Positions 47,842 to 59,638 of a DNA stretch of 64,000 nt are shown here, one piece after another. Origin of the DNA: Crotophaga sulcirostris (Eukaryota; Chordata; Aves; Cuculiformes; Crotophagidae); NCBI GenBank assembly GCA_013397455.1, contig VYZB01000331.1, positions 660,429-724,428 on the forward strand. Direction: 5' to 3'. Under the pieces are notes generated by a model, which did not search any database, had not been told where the DNA came from, and worked only from the letters and a program-made list of their open reading frames with translations. The position numbers were made by a program, and so were the translations under genes. The stretch's first letter is position 1, and the number at the start of each line of letters is the position of its first letter.

Positions 47842-47861
47842 ATGTAAAAGTATGTAAAAGT
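47842..47861. repeat. 10-bp tandem duplication
   Basis: ATGTAAAAGT occurs twice in direct tandem without mismatch in AT-rich DNA. Confidence 0.9.
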
Positions 47862-48089
47862 ATTAAGTACTCATTGAACTTTATTCAGTTGGCTAAATAA
47901 ATTGATATTCAAACAGGTGAAGCATTGATCCATTTCCAAAGAGATACCTTTAAACCTAAAGGAGTCAAAAGTCTGCATTCTGTATGTGCCTACCAAACTA
48001 TAATGTAAGTAAGATTAGTTGATTACATTTTTGGTTTTGGTTTTTTTTTTCAAAAGTCCTATGCCTGAAACTGAATTAAAATGCTGTTT

Positions 48090-48094
48090 CCTTA
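48090..48094. repeat. Target-site duplication, left (CCTTA)
   Basis: Five bases directly before the LTR's terminal TG; identical to 48579-48583. Confidence 0.85.
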
Positions 48095-48578
48095 TGTCTT
48101 GGTTTCTGTTGGGGTAGATCTGATTTTCTTCTTAGTAGTTGATACAGTGCTATGGTTTGGATTTATTATGAGAATAACGTTGATAACACACTGGTGATTT
48201 TAGTTGATGCTAAGTAGTATTTATACTAAGTTAATGACTTCTCATCTTCCTCTACTCTGCCAGCAGGGATGTGCACAAGATGGCCAAAGGGATATTCCGC
48301 ACCAAATAATGTCATGCTCAGTGTACAAACTGGGGAGCTGGCTGGGGCACGGGGTGATTGCTGTGCTTGGCATTGGTGATTGGGTGTTGGTCTTCTACTA
48401 CTACTACTATCATCATCTTTCCCTTTTGCTGTCCTATTAATCCCTTTCACCAAACCCAAGATTTTTTTTCTTTTTTTTTTTTTTTTTCATTCTCCTTGCC
48501 ACCCAGCCTGCTGTAGGGCAGGGAGGTGGGCAAACGGCTGGGTGTGTCTTAGTTGCCAGCTGGGGTTAAACTGTGACA
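48095..48578 (+). mobile_element. Solo ERV LTR, complete, plus strand
   Basis: A complete 484-bp solo LTR. It begins TGTCTTGGTTT and ends AAACTGTGACA, giving canonical TG...CA ends and a TGTC/GACA terminal inverted repeat. It is flanked by perfect 5-bp CCTTA duplications. Internal landmarks of this avian LTR family are TAGTAGTTGATACAGTGCT (48135), GATAACACACTGGTG (48181), CTAAGTAGTATTTATACT (48210), GGCCAAAGGGATATTCC (48282), TCATGCTCAGTG ahead of a decayed TATA region GTGTACAAAC (48321-48330), a CTA/TCA-rich stretch (48391-48416), TCCTATTAATCCC at the expected polyadenylation region, a T-rich tract (48462-48487), and AGTTGCCAGCTGGGGTTAAA near the end. No retroviral interior remains, so it arose by LTR-LTR recombination. 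The 5-bp duplication suits ERVK- or ERVL-type integrases; the family name is not assigned. Confidence 0.9.
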
Positions 48579-48583
48579 CCTTA
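48579..48583. repeat. Target-site duplication, right (CCTTA)
   Basis: Five bases directly after the LTR's terminal CA; identical to 48090-48094. Confidence 0.85.
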
Positions 48584-51534
48584 ATATCAGAACTTTTTTT
48601 CAGTTTTGTGACAGAAATAGATGAAATAAGTCCTTTAGATTCTTGACCAGTCTTAGCTTTTATACAACATTATACAATCACCATGTCAGGGTTGGCTATA
48701 ACAGAAGACAAAAGTTGAGATTTTTTACTTTCCATTGCTTTTAAAGTGATTAATTAACTTTGTTCTGATTTGGAAGACTAGAAAATTTGGGAATACTTGA
48801 ATTCTGAGCTGAATGAAAACACTTTTTTTTAGTTCCCCTAATAATACACATCCTGAATGAGGCCAGCTGGCATACTTTCACCTTGAAAGTTGTTAGTATG
48901 TCTATTTGAATGCTTAGATGATCTACTTGTGGAAATAAGCACTTGTATCTATCACACACTGGCGTCAAGCTCTGCCTCATCTTCTGGTCTAACAAGCTAT
49001 AATACTCTCCTCATCATGTGTCCTCACCCTGGTTTACTGAAATGCCTTAGGGTTGTTGAACTAGAGTAAGCCAGGTGCATTCATTGACTTATACTTGGTT
49101 TTAGAAAATGGTTAGTAACACATGTTTTTTGTTGCTGTCATTTTGGTAATTTGCTGCAGGCAGACTACATGGAAATGACAGACAATTTTATGATAGTGCA
49201 GGATGGGGGTCTGCAGACACCTGTAGTAATACTCTCACACTTTGAAGTGACTCTGCTTCCCAGTAAACGGAGGGCTTTTCCAGAGTGCCTTGGCCGTCTT
49301 CTGCTCCTGAAGATGTGGGAATGCTGTGTCAGGCCGAATCTATACTCGAATAGTAATGCAACTAATAAGTTCAAAGGCTGTGCTGCAGCGTCATTCCACG
49401 GGTTTCAAGGGTATCTAATTAATAGATTTATAGAATCAATGTACCACAAATAAGGTTCTTTAGTGGATGAGGAAGAAAAACCCCAAAACAAGCAACTTAG
49501 AAATCAATTCAATATAAACACGTACTACACATTTAACCTGGATTTTTTTCATGGACATCTAACCTGAGTTAATACCCAAGACTGCAAATGTTCCCATGGC
49601 AAAGCTGTACCTCTGATACCACAACATTGTTGTTTCTGCTCTTGATCTGTTTGGACTTGAAGATAGGCCCTTGAACTAAGACATCCCAGTATTTCTCCCT
49701 GATCATTGCATCAGCTTCTTCTGCAGGAATTGTGGAAGGTGAACTAGATGATCATCACTATTTGGGTGACAGTTACTACTTAACCTTTCCTAATGAAGAA
49801 ATGTTTGGCCTCTAATCTACACACCAGTCTGTGTAGGACAAAGTGATACTAACAAAGCTGCAGACGTGAGTTGGAGGGTTTTATAGATGTATGACACAGG
49901 GACAGGTAGTAGTTGAATACAAACTTGCTTATTTTGTCTTAGAAGGGAAACCAGTTGTCATAATGATAAGCGAAGTGTTACACATCTTCCTCTTTCCATG
50001 AACAATGCTTGATGGTGTGTTTTGACACATTGGCTTTTAACGACTTAAATATACTCCAATGATTTCTACAGCACCTGAGGCTGTTAAAATTACAAGATAT
50101 TCTTTCAATTAAGAGTTGTTTGGTCGTGTAGCAGTTCCTGTGGAAAGTCAGTTTCAACTTAGATTTTAGAATTAGCCCAACTGTTAAAGTCTTCTGTTGT
50201 AAGAAAGTTTCTTACTACCTACAACAGAGAATTGTAGAAGAGCTGTGGTTGTAGAATATTGTTCTAAGAGGAAATATCACCTCAGAAATGGGAAGCAGGA
50301 GCTGGGGATACAGTGCAGAGATTTGTGCTTCTGGAGAACACTGAAGGGGACGACACTGGAGGACACAATTTAACCTTTCTGCAGCACTAGACAAGGCAAG
50401 AAAAACTTACCAACTGACCATGGTATGTTTGCATAATGTTACTCTGTGTTAATAAAATATCTATATTTCCAAGGTAATTAAAGTGATCAAATGTCTACGT
50501 ATGACACAGCATAAATTAGTTTGTGTGAAGATTTTGAGAGATATGTGCCTTCCAAAATGCTTTTCTGCCTCTTGAATATTTATTAGTTACCTTTAGAAAC
50601 TGTCATACTGGGCAATATCAAACAGCTGATTGCAGATACGAAGTTGTACAAACTGCCTTAATGAGATAATTGATTTTTTTTCCTCAAAATTTCCAAAGTC
50701 ATACAGTAATTGCTCTTGCAAAGAAGTAGTAAGGTTGAAATATTTATCTATGGAATTTTGTGCTGACAGTTTATTCTAGTACAAAGTGGGAAGATGAATT
50801 TGAGATCTTTTTCATGCTCTATTAATTAATTGCCTAGAAAATTATTTAATTGAGTTTTCTTTTCATCCCCTGCTACAGATGTCACTTTTTACTCTGAGGA
50901 TTTAGACTTGCCCTTTGGGCAGACTTGTTCTTTCAATATATCAAAATGTAGTTTTTCTTGTTGGCCATGGATTTCTTTCTCTTGTCTAGAAATCACCAGT
51001 GGAGTATGAGCCTTACTTCTCTTCTACTTCTATGATACTACAATCAAGGAATGTATAACAGAACTTTTTTCTCAATTAATTTTTTTATTATGTTACAATC
51101 TTTTTGCATCTATTACTTCTGAACTGTGTGATTCCTTACCTTTGGGTGTGACTGTCATCTGAGTGGCCTGTGTTATTAGCTGTTGCAAATGAAATGACAC
51201 TGAAATAGATTATCTTATAGTTTAATTTTTTCCCTTGTCCTCCATCTATACACAAATCCAACATGGAAGCAAAATAAAAACAACTTGTTTTACACCTTCC
51301 CAGTTTTCACAGGCAGTCACTTGGCAGCAGTCTTGAGTAGGTTCATGCTAACGTGTGTCCACCTATGTGTGTCTTCCTGTCTAAAAAGACCATATCTACC
51401 TGTCTGCTGTTTATTCTTCATGGATGAAATTCTTGGGCAATCACAAAGCTTTTCAGACACCAGATTTGGTTTCCTCTGGTCTTACTACAGGACATTTCTT
51501 TTTTGTCCCATGTGGCAATATGTAGACTAGGAGC
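48584..51534. other. Non-coding stretch, no gene recognised
   Basis: AT-rich DNA with frames up to 100 codons (49151-49453, paired with an antisense frame) and no recognised domain. No transposon, RNA gene or tandem repeat is seen. Confidence 0.6.
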
Positions 51535-51790
51535 TGGGGTCCTGGAGGACAGTTTGAACATGAGCCAACAATTTAACCTTTCCACAAAGAAAGCTGATGG
51601 GATCTTGTACTGTGTTAGACAAAGTACTGATAGGAGGTTGAGGGAGGTGATCCTTTCCCTCTTCTCAGCACTGGTGAGGCCACCACTCCAATACAAGACA
51701 GACATGGACATACTAGAGAGAGTCCAGCAAAGGGACACAAAAATGATGAGGGGACTGAAGCATTTCATCTACAAGGAAGGGCAGATATTG
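51535..51790 (+). mobile_element. Internal CR1 LINE scrap, plus strand
   Basis: About 250 bp of CR1 ORF2 C-terminal coding sequence. Recognisable nucleotide blocks are AACATGAGCCAACAATTTAA, GATAGGAGGTTGAGGGAGG, CAGCACTGGTGAGGCCACCA, then GACATGGACATACTAGAGAG and GTCCAGCAAAGGGACACAAA. A 103-codon frame (51503-51814) reads through it. A short in-frame gap removes the LEYCVQFWGP-like block after VRPPLQY. Neither the 3' UTR and tail nor upstream RT is present, so both ends were lost after insertion. Confidence 0.85.
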
Positions 51791-54700
51791 CATAATAATG
51801 TTTGGGAAAGTTGATTGTTTAATCCTGCTCAGTATTGGTGTTTAGCTAAAGACAAGCTGTTCTCATCATTTTTACTCCAGCAGTTGCACTCTCTATATGT
51901 TTTTGCATTCTCTAGCTGTTACAATACATACTGTACAAAAAATAAATTTGGAATTCATACAAAACCAAAGTTCCTTTGAGCAAAAGAACATCTTTGGTCA
52001 AGCTTTCTTTACTAGATTTCAGAGTATCTTGGTACTGGATGGTAAGCTACTCCACGACAAATGAAGGCAATTTTAACTGTCTGTCTTTGCTGACCACTGT
52101 GCAGTTCTTGTCTCTCTTCCTCAGCACAAATCCTATACTGATGACCCAAATAGATAATTTTCCATCTCTGCAGCCTTAGATGTTTTGAGAAGATTGTAAT
52201 TTTCTTATAGTTCACTTGTAAACTACGACGGGTATACTTTTACTAAGATAGTCTTACTGGTAGTCCTCTTGGATTCCTTGAACAAGACAACTGATCTGCA
52301 AATATATTTTCATGTTTTACACTCACCCTCCTCACTTATGTAGCAAAGGGGACATAACCTATGCAAGTTTTTTTGGGTTTTTTTTGCCTCATGAGCTGCT
52401 AAATTGCAACAGTTAATACTGAAATACATTACTCTATGTAGCTGAAATCCTTGTAATTGCTGTGAATGTGATTAGAGAAATCTCTTATCCTGAGGCTTTT
52501 GAGTGAGTTTGCTTGTTTTGCTGACTGATAAGCGTTGTCATATTTGATCTAACATCAAAAGTGTGGAGAGCAAAAGCAGAAGCAAATCAAACTTCTTTTT
52601 TTTGTGAGGTCGAGTAGGAAATTTGTCAGTTACATTAGTGCAAATAATTATGCCTCTTCACATGGTACTGTTTGAGATGTAGAGGCATTTTACTCTTGGG
52701 GGATTTTGAACAAACAGTTGCCCCTCTTGGTGTGCATTGCTTCAATGTGTGGCCCAATCCCACGGAAAGTACATAGCCTATAGGTAAAACTGAAGGGATC
52801 AGAAACATTCATTGATTTATCTTAGTTACAAGGTACATCCGTTTTCCCAATTTGGCTGTATTTAAATTATTTCTAGCACTGTAAATCATGCATTGAGACA
52901 TATCTTTCAAAGACTACAATGAGAAATTAGGGATTTTCCCCTTTACATTTACAAAAGGGAGAACTTTTTTTTCCATTTTTTTTCTTGAAGTGACTATTTT
53001 AATTATGGTTAGGTATGAATGATGAGGGGATAATAACCATCTAAAACATACGGGCCAGATTCTCACATGGTCTCACTTTGCATTAGTTTATCTCAGTAGA
53101 GCATCTGACTTTTATGATATTAAGCCAACTGAAGGCAGTGGAATTATCTAGCCTCATCAGCTACACCAGCTCAGAGTATGTACAGGAATAGTTCTGAAAA
53201 CAAAGCAAAATACACAAAATTAAGAAGCAGAGAGTTTTTTAGTACGGATGGATTAAGGTAAATGACGCTCCCATTAAAACTGCAGTGGCAAAAAGGAATA
53301 ATTTCAACACAAGAACAGAGTTTTCAAATCTCGACAACAGGTTCCTTGCTTTAATGTAGTTAATTATGTTTATGGTGATAGAAGCTAAAAAATTTTAGAG
53401 CCTTCAAAACTGCACTGAATTACTTGTTGCAGAGAAGAAGGACAAACAGGACAGAGAGAAGGCTTAGCTGCAATAAACAATGTGAACAATGTAATAACGG
53501 CAGATGCCACTCTGGTGTGATGACTTGTGAAGAAGATTACTTAAAGAAACCAGGATGAAGGGAAGGAAAAGTGGAATAGACAGGATTAAATAAGGAGACG
53601 ATAGAGTGGCTGGTGTAGTTAAGGAGGAGAGGAAAGGAGAGCTGTGCCAAACTGGTCTCTTTCTTTTTTATGCCTGAGGGGTCTTGCTTTGACCACTTTT
53701 GCAGTCATTCTCCATAGTTTTTTCCCCAATGTGAGTGCCCCAAGGGAAAAGGCATCTCTCAAAGATAAGAAGGGTTCTGGGGGAGGAAGATGAATGTTGC
53801 CTTTGCTACTTCCCGTTTAGTACTTTTCCTCCCTCTGCTGCTTCTTTTAACTTGGCAGTTTACCTAATCTTGAGTCTCAGTTTCTCCAGGTGTGAAAGCA
53901 GCTATCATTTGAAGATGAAAAGCGCTATAAAAATGCTTAAGCATTCTTATTCATGTCAGGCTTTGCAATGAAACTGGTTCCTTACTTGTCACCTGTCCGT
54001 GCTTGTTCTTCATAATCTTTTTAATGAATCTGCTATCATCAAACTGAGCTCTGAGATTAGCTCAGGAATCTATATTATCCATTTTAAAGAACTGAAAGTG
54101 AAGGTTGCAGTACAAATGGAATGTTTTTAACATTTATTATTTTGGAGGAGCTTCTATGGCTGCCACTGTTGTAAGGTTTTGGCTAGATGAGTTTGCAGGT
54201 GCTATTCTGCCATCTAAACTTATCTGAAACTGCAGCAGAGTTCAGATCAAAAAGATACTTGGTAACTTTGAGATGGATGGACAATCCCCTAAATTCTTTA
54301 ATGATTTTGATTAAATGTTTGTAGTTAAAAGCTTCTTTAGCCTTCTGGCACAAAAATAAAGTAGTATAAATATTCTAGCTAAAAACTTGTGGCAAAAACT
54401 TTCAATCTGCAAGAAATAAACCTACCATCTCCACACTAAACATGCCTATGGTAAGATTTTAATTTGATATGTGAAAATGAATTAAACCTACAATTAAATT
54501 TACAGCTTTAAGAAAATCTACATTTCAAATCTTTTACCTCAAAATATTTGACACAATCTCTTTTCCCACTGCAGGATGGGCTTATATTTTTTTCAACATT
54601 CTCTTTGTGTGAGACAGGTTCCTCACCACTGGGGTTAAATTTTAAAACTAAAGGAAAAAGAAAGAGATAGCAATAAAATAAAAGAAATTTTAAATCCTAT

Positions 54701-56355
54701 GATTGTTGGAATATTTCGGCCTTTCATTCCTTGAGTTTGATATTCTTCTTTTATTAGTTTCTCCATAACCCCAGATCTTATCTTGATGTAACTTTTTTCA
54801 CTTTGTAACCCAAATCATAGGATTAGTTGTGAGAGGAAATTTCTACATCTGAAAAACCTTAAAGTCCTATTTAATTTTATCAAGCATGTCCATTTACTCA
54901 TCATAAACCAAACACTTAACCGACTAATCCTTAAATTCTGCATGTTTGTTATACAGGATAACCATAATATCAGAGTTAAAAACTTAGTGATGATTTAATA
55001 AGAAATTATTGAATAACTTAAAAAAGAGATAGACCTAAGCCCTGTAAATTATCTATTTTATTTGAAATGGTGCCAATAATATTTGATTTTCTGGAATCAT
55101 GATGCAAATTTATGACTCATGATTCAGTTAATAGCTCAGAATTATGTTAGGATATAAAACAAAAGAAATTCAGCAAGTTCCTTCTGGCAGGATTTATGGT
55201 GTTGTCCACCTCAAGTCACTCTACTCTGGAACAGCAGCAATAGTTTTCTGACACTGTTATTTTTATGAACAGTATTAACTTCATTGCTTGAAGGCCAAAG
55301 AAAAACACTGTTTGAAAAACAGTAGTCGATAAACAGCAGTAATTCCCTTTTCCCATTTGCAGTGTCAACTGTCTTACTTGGGAGGATAACCCATGATTTC
55401 AACAAGACATTTTGTCTTCCCTAGCACATCTGATATTGACTGCACTCAGACGGTCAGTGCAGTGTTTCACTTGCATTTTGTCATTATTTGCATGATGACT
55501 ATGCATCGAAGACCATTCTCTGCACACACAAAACCTGGGAAAACATAATGAATTTAGTTCTCTGCTAGAAGATGACGCTCAGCACCAAACCTTTCATACA
55601 CTTTGCTCTCATTAAACACAGAAACATGACAGGTCATGGGCCACCAGCAGCTTTGTGAAACATTGGTAGTTGACCCAAGACCAAAAGAAGCTCAGAATAC
55701 TGTCCCAGTATTCAGACATGGCTTACAGTGATCAAAACCCTGGAGCGATTTATTCCCTATGGAGAAAAGAGGAGCAGTATATTTAGTTCTCTCTATGTAA
55801 ACTGTTCTTCCTTCTTCAGAAAACTTCAGAGTCCGAGTCCTGAATAGTTTACTTAATGGGGGATTTTTTTCTTATTTTTATTATCATCATGAATATAGTT
55901 GCCATGTGGAGAAGTAGGTCCACTGATTAGCGTGCAAATGTATGTTAAACACATTTCTTAAGGCAGGGTCTTGCCATGAGAGAAACAAGGAATCAGAAGA
56001 AATATTACATTTTCATACTGTTAGCTTTTTCTGCAGAGGCTTGAAAGTCTGCTCGGAATTTCAAATGTGCAGATAGTGAAAGCTGCTCTTTGTATGCTGT
56101 TTATGCCTTTGCTATATACTTATAAGACTTACTTTGCCTTGGACTCTGAATAGTGAGCTGGACTGCTCTTTTAAAAATATCTCTTATGATACAAAAGGAG
56201 AGCTAGTCTTGACCTGAAGATTGCTTTTGCATTTGTGTGTTTATTTTAAAATACTTTTTCTGATGAGTATTTAATGGTCACTCTTTCTTTAATTAAAACT
56301 GCTCTAACTTGTATTGTTGTTGAGTAATCGGCTGCTATGAAATGCTTCAAGATCG
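51791..56355. other. Non-coding stretch, no gene recognised
   Basis: About 4.5 kb of AT-rich single-copy-looking DNA. All frames are under 80 codons. I see no transposon, RNA gene or notable tandem repeat. Confidence 0.6.
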
Positions 56356-56808
56356 TATCATACAATAATAGAATGGTTTGGGTTGGAGGGAACCTTTAAA
56401 AGTCATCCATTCCAACCCCACTACAGGGACAACTTCAACTCAATCAGGTTGCTCAGAGCCCTATCCATCCCTACCCTTAAATGTTTACAGGGCTGGGCCA
56501 TCTACCACTTCTCTGCATGGGCAGTTCCAGTGTCTCACCACCCTCACTGTAAACATTTTTTTCCTTCTATCTAGTCTAAATATATGCTCTTTTAGTTTGA
56601 TACTATTACCCCTTGTCCTGTCACAACAGACCCTGCTAAAAAGTTTATCCCCATCTTTCTTATTGGCCCCCTTTAAGTATTGAAAGGCCACAATAAAGTC
56701 TCCCAGGAGTTTTCTTTTCCCTGGGCCAAACAACCCTAACATTCTCAACCTTTGTTCTTAGAAGAGGTGTTCCATCCCTCCAAATAATTTTTGTGACCAT
56801 CCTCTGGA
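56356..56808 (-). mobile_element. CR1 LINE 3' end, antisense
   Basis: Minus-strand CR1 3' portion. On the plus strand it starts CAATAATAGAATGGTTTGGG and continues with TTGGAGGGAACC, GTTGCTCAGAGCCC, CAGTGTCTCACCACCCTCAC, CCCCTTGTCCTGTCAC and CCCTTTAAGTATTGAAAGGCC. It ends at CCATCCTCTGGACC. The GGTTTGGGTTGGA tail-proximal type differs from the TCACAGTA-tailed copies and is like the subfamilies best known from chicken. The minus-strand frame 56485-56748 (87 codons) holds LGLFGPGKRKLLGDF, FQYLKGA, DRTRGN and RRKKMFTVRVVRHWN. It is 5'-truncated beside a (CA)6 run. Confidence 0.9.
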
Positions 56809-56809
56809 C

Positions 56810-56821
56810 CACACACACACA
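56810..56821 (+). repeat. (CA)6 short dinucleotide run
   Basis: Six CA units directly at the 5' truncation point of the CR1 copy; too short to be a strong microsatellite. Confidence 0.85.
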
Positions 56822-59244
56822 AAATCTCAGTAGCCAGCAAAATTATTTTAGGTTAGAGAAATAGAAAGAATAAATCTAAGTTTTTTTTTAATAAGAGTAT
56901 TGTGCCCCTCACGCCTCATGAAACAGGCAGCATCTCAAAGACCATATATATAAGCTACATCGTACATGTCTAGAAACACAAAGGCATCAGGCAGGGAAGC
57001 TGAAGCTCTGAACCCACGAACTGCCTTCTGTGGAACTCTGCATGTGTAGCTTGTGTGGAAGGGACTGTGAGACTATGGCTACAGTCATTACAGCTTCCTG
57101 GCCACATCACCCCAGGACGGCAGTATAGTCATGGACTTTATAAAAAAAATTATCATAATATTTCAAACAGGCCATTAAAAAGTATAGAACTGAATTGTAG
57201 TAAATGAGATATTTTAGATTTTCCTGACTATGACAACCTGATTAACCTCAATGAAAACTTGAAGAAATATATCAAACTTAAAAATCATGTTCAATATCAG
57301 AACTGAAACATAAAAATGATATGTTTCACTCTGTCTATTCAAAATATCTTCTGATAGAGGATTAACCTGTGTCCTCAACCCTGAAGATTTATTCCCCATC
57401 TTTGCTTTTTAGTGATTATTATGTAGCTGTTGGATTGAATTTTCACAGCACTGAGAGAGTCTGGCACAATTTATAGACCAGCGATGCTGACTGTATGCAG
57501 AAACCTGGAATATATTTGCATTCATTGATACAGCAGAATTTCTCATCAATATGCGATATACTGTGTTGTCCAATCAGTATTTCTGAGCTGAAATGTGCCA
57601 AAACACCTTTATTTTAAACATAGATATAATATTTATCTGAAACAGAACTTGAGCACAACTTTTGAAAGTTGTTTCCACATATCAAAAAACCTAAATAACT
57701 ATGGTTCCATTCACTGAAGGTTATTTATACCTCAAAACTTACTGTCCTAAAAGTTCCTGTCCCATTGGAAATATGATTCAGATGCCTCAAACTGAAGAAA
57801 CTGTTTCCTTTTGCTTGTGTAAAATATGAAGCAGAAGACAAATGAAAATCCCCTCATTAAGACAGTTCCTTTGTCTCTTTTTGACAAAGTAAATTGTAAA
57901 GATGCTTGGTAGTTTCTCTATGTAGGTGGTCTATTTTATGTGCTAGCCTCACAACGACCTCTCATATGTACTGCAAATTGCTTGATGGATTCTAAGGATT
58001 TTTAGTGTGCTAAAAATCAATATATTTTGCAATGAGATATTTTAGGTTTTCAGTCTATTAGAGACTAAGTTGCCAAATGCGAGAGACTTCTTTCAAAAAA
58101 CATTGTTTTTCTTTGGACTGTTACACTTGTACCTGGGATAGATGAATGTTTTAACTAGGATCACTCATCCCTACTAGGCCAAGTTCTCTTAGCCTTTCAG
58201 AAAGACACAAGTAGTTTTTCACTATCAATTTCAGAGAGGTGATCTCATCAACATGTGTATGTGCAATATTTAAATATGCTCCCAGGGCAAATACCGCAAG
58301 GAATTCTTCTCATGTTTAGTTGTGCTAGTACATTTTATCATCCTTTTCTTATAGACTGAATATATTTGCATATACGAAGACAAGCAAGGGAAGCTTCTTT
58401 TGGTAAGGAACAATAGATACCATGGACCAGACCCTTGGCTGGTATAAATCACCCTTGCTCAGCTGACGCCACTAAAGACATACCCATTTACTTCACAGAG
58501 GAAGCAGCCATGTGTTTTTTGTGACTTTCTTTTTTTAGAAGTGTCTTCACAGAGTTGCAAATGTGTTTCATATCCTTGGCCTCAGGAAGAGAGCAAGCCA
58601 ATACTTGAGTACATTACAGCATTTTAAATACAGTAATTTAGTGATGCCCCTTAATCAGTCAGCTAACTTGCATGGAAAGTCTTTACAAATGAGAAAATAT
58701 AACTTTCAGTGATTATTGTTAGACTGAAATTCTTCTTTTTTTTTTTACTATAATTGGTCTCATTTTTTTTCATCATCAAGTAAAAGCAGAGGCATATTCC
58801 ACTCTCTAAATCTTCCAAACTGTCACAACCCATAGTCTGAGACAGTTGTGAGAGAGGAGCTAAACTGCTTCAGGGCTTAATGTGGTCTCTGTGAAGGGCT
58901 GGGTCTGTCATTGCCCAGTGATGTAATTTCATTAGTTTGTACAAAATGGTTGGGCTGGGACAGCTTCTTTGCAGTTACATTCCTACTACTTATATAGGGA
59001 ATCAATTTTTAATAGCAGATAGCAGAGACAGGAAGGAAATTTTCTTGCTTGAATTGGTGCTACATGACTGCATCAGCCTTTTTTTAGAGGTGAGTTGGGG
59101 ACAGGAACCCCAGAGTTTTTCATAGGTCTGACGTACCTGTCGTTGATTGGCACTCAAAAATACTTCCAAATTAGCAATAAGAGATAGGAAAAGATATCCC
59201 TGAATGTGTGCTTATGAAACATGTTTTTCTTGAGACTTATTTAA
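56822..59244. other. Non-coding stretch, no gene recognised
   Basis: AT-rich DNA with only short frames (about 60 codons) and no recognised element. Confidence 0.6.
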
Positions 59245-59385
59245 CAGGCTGGAGAGGACCATTAGATCACCCCAGCTCAACTTCCATACATCACAGGCAA
59301 TTAAAATTTCACTTAGATAGCCCTGTATTCAGCTCCAAAGTTGTCAGCTGGATCAAGCATTTCTGCAGTCAGAAAGAGGCAAGGG
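59245..59385 (-). mobile_element. Ancient amniote CR1 fragment, antisense (probable)
   Basis: A diverged piece: GGAGAGGACCATTAGATCA, CAACTTCCATACATCACAGG, AATTAAAATTTCACTTAGATA and CCCTGTATTCAGC. It follows the order of an old amniote CR1 3' region that I recall as ATTAGATCATCTAGTC, then TATATCACAGGCC, then a segment ending in CACCCAGTTACCCCTGTA. Divergence is much higher than for the other CR1 copies here, consistent with an old insertion. The 94-codon plus-strand frame over it (59208-59492) is incidental. The extent is approximate. Confidence 0.5.
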
Positions 59386-59638
59386 TATCCAAAGAAGGAA
59401 CAGGAAGGATTGTGGTGCTGCCAACACCTGAAGCTTTAGATATCACAGTGTACTGCTTATATAAAGTTTATCCAGATCATCTCATGGGATGAACCAAACT
59501 CTACATTACAAAGGAAAGTTTAAAAATATAAGCAAAAAATTGACCCATTAGTCTTTGCGAATCTAACATCACAAGAAATTCCCTCCACATTTTAGAGCTG
59601 ACAGTTACGATAGAGCTATTGATGTGGTTGAAGATGTT

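Larger units (their letters stand above)
38051..48089. other. Non-coding stretch, no gene recognised
   Basis: About 10 kb without a recognised transposon or gene. Separately listed are a motif-dense segment at 38935-39050, a CpG-richer patch at 40235-40470, a 164-codon orphan frame at 44366-44860, a T20 run at 45956 and a small tandem duplication at 47842. Other frames are around 100 codons or less, often paired with antisense frames, and match nothing I know. Confidence 0.55.

Noticed and set aside
48204..48459. Overlapping 77-78 codon frames on both strands
   Set aside because: They lie inside the solo LTR and have no retroviral protein similarity.
49731..49790. A GTGAACTAGATGATC string resembling the CR1 3' UTR
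   Set aside because: Only about 12 bases match and no tail, GGTTGGA context or coding remnant surrounds it.
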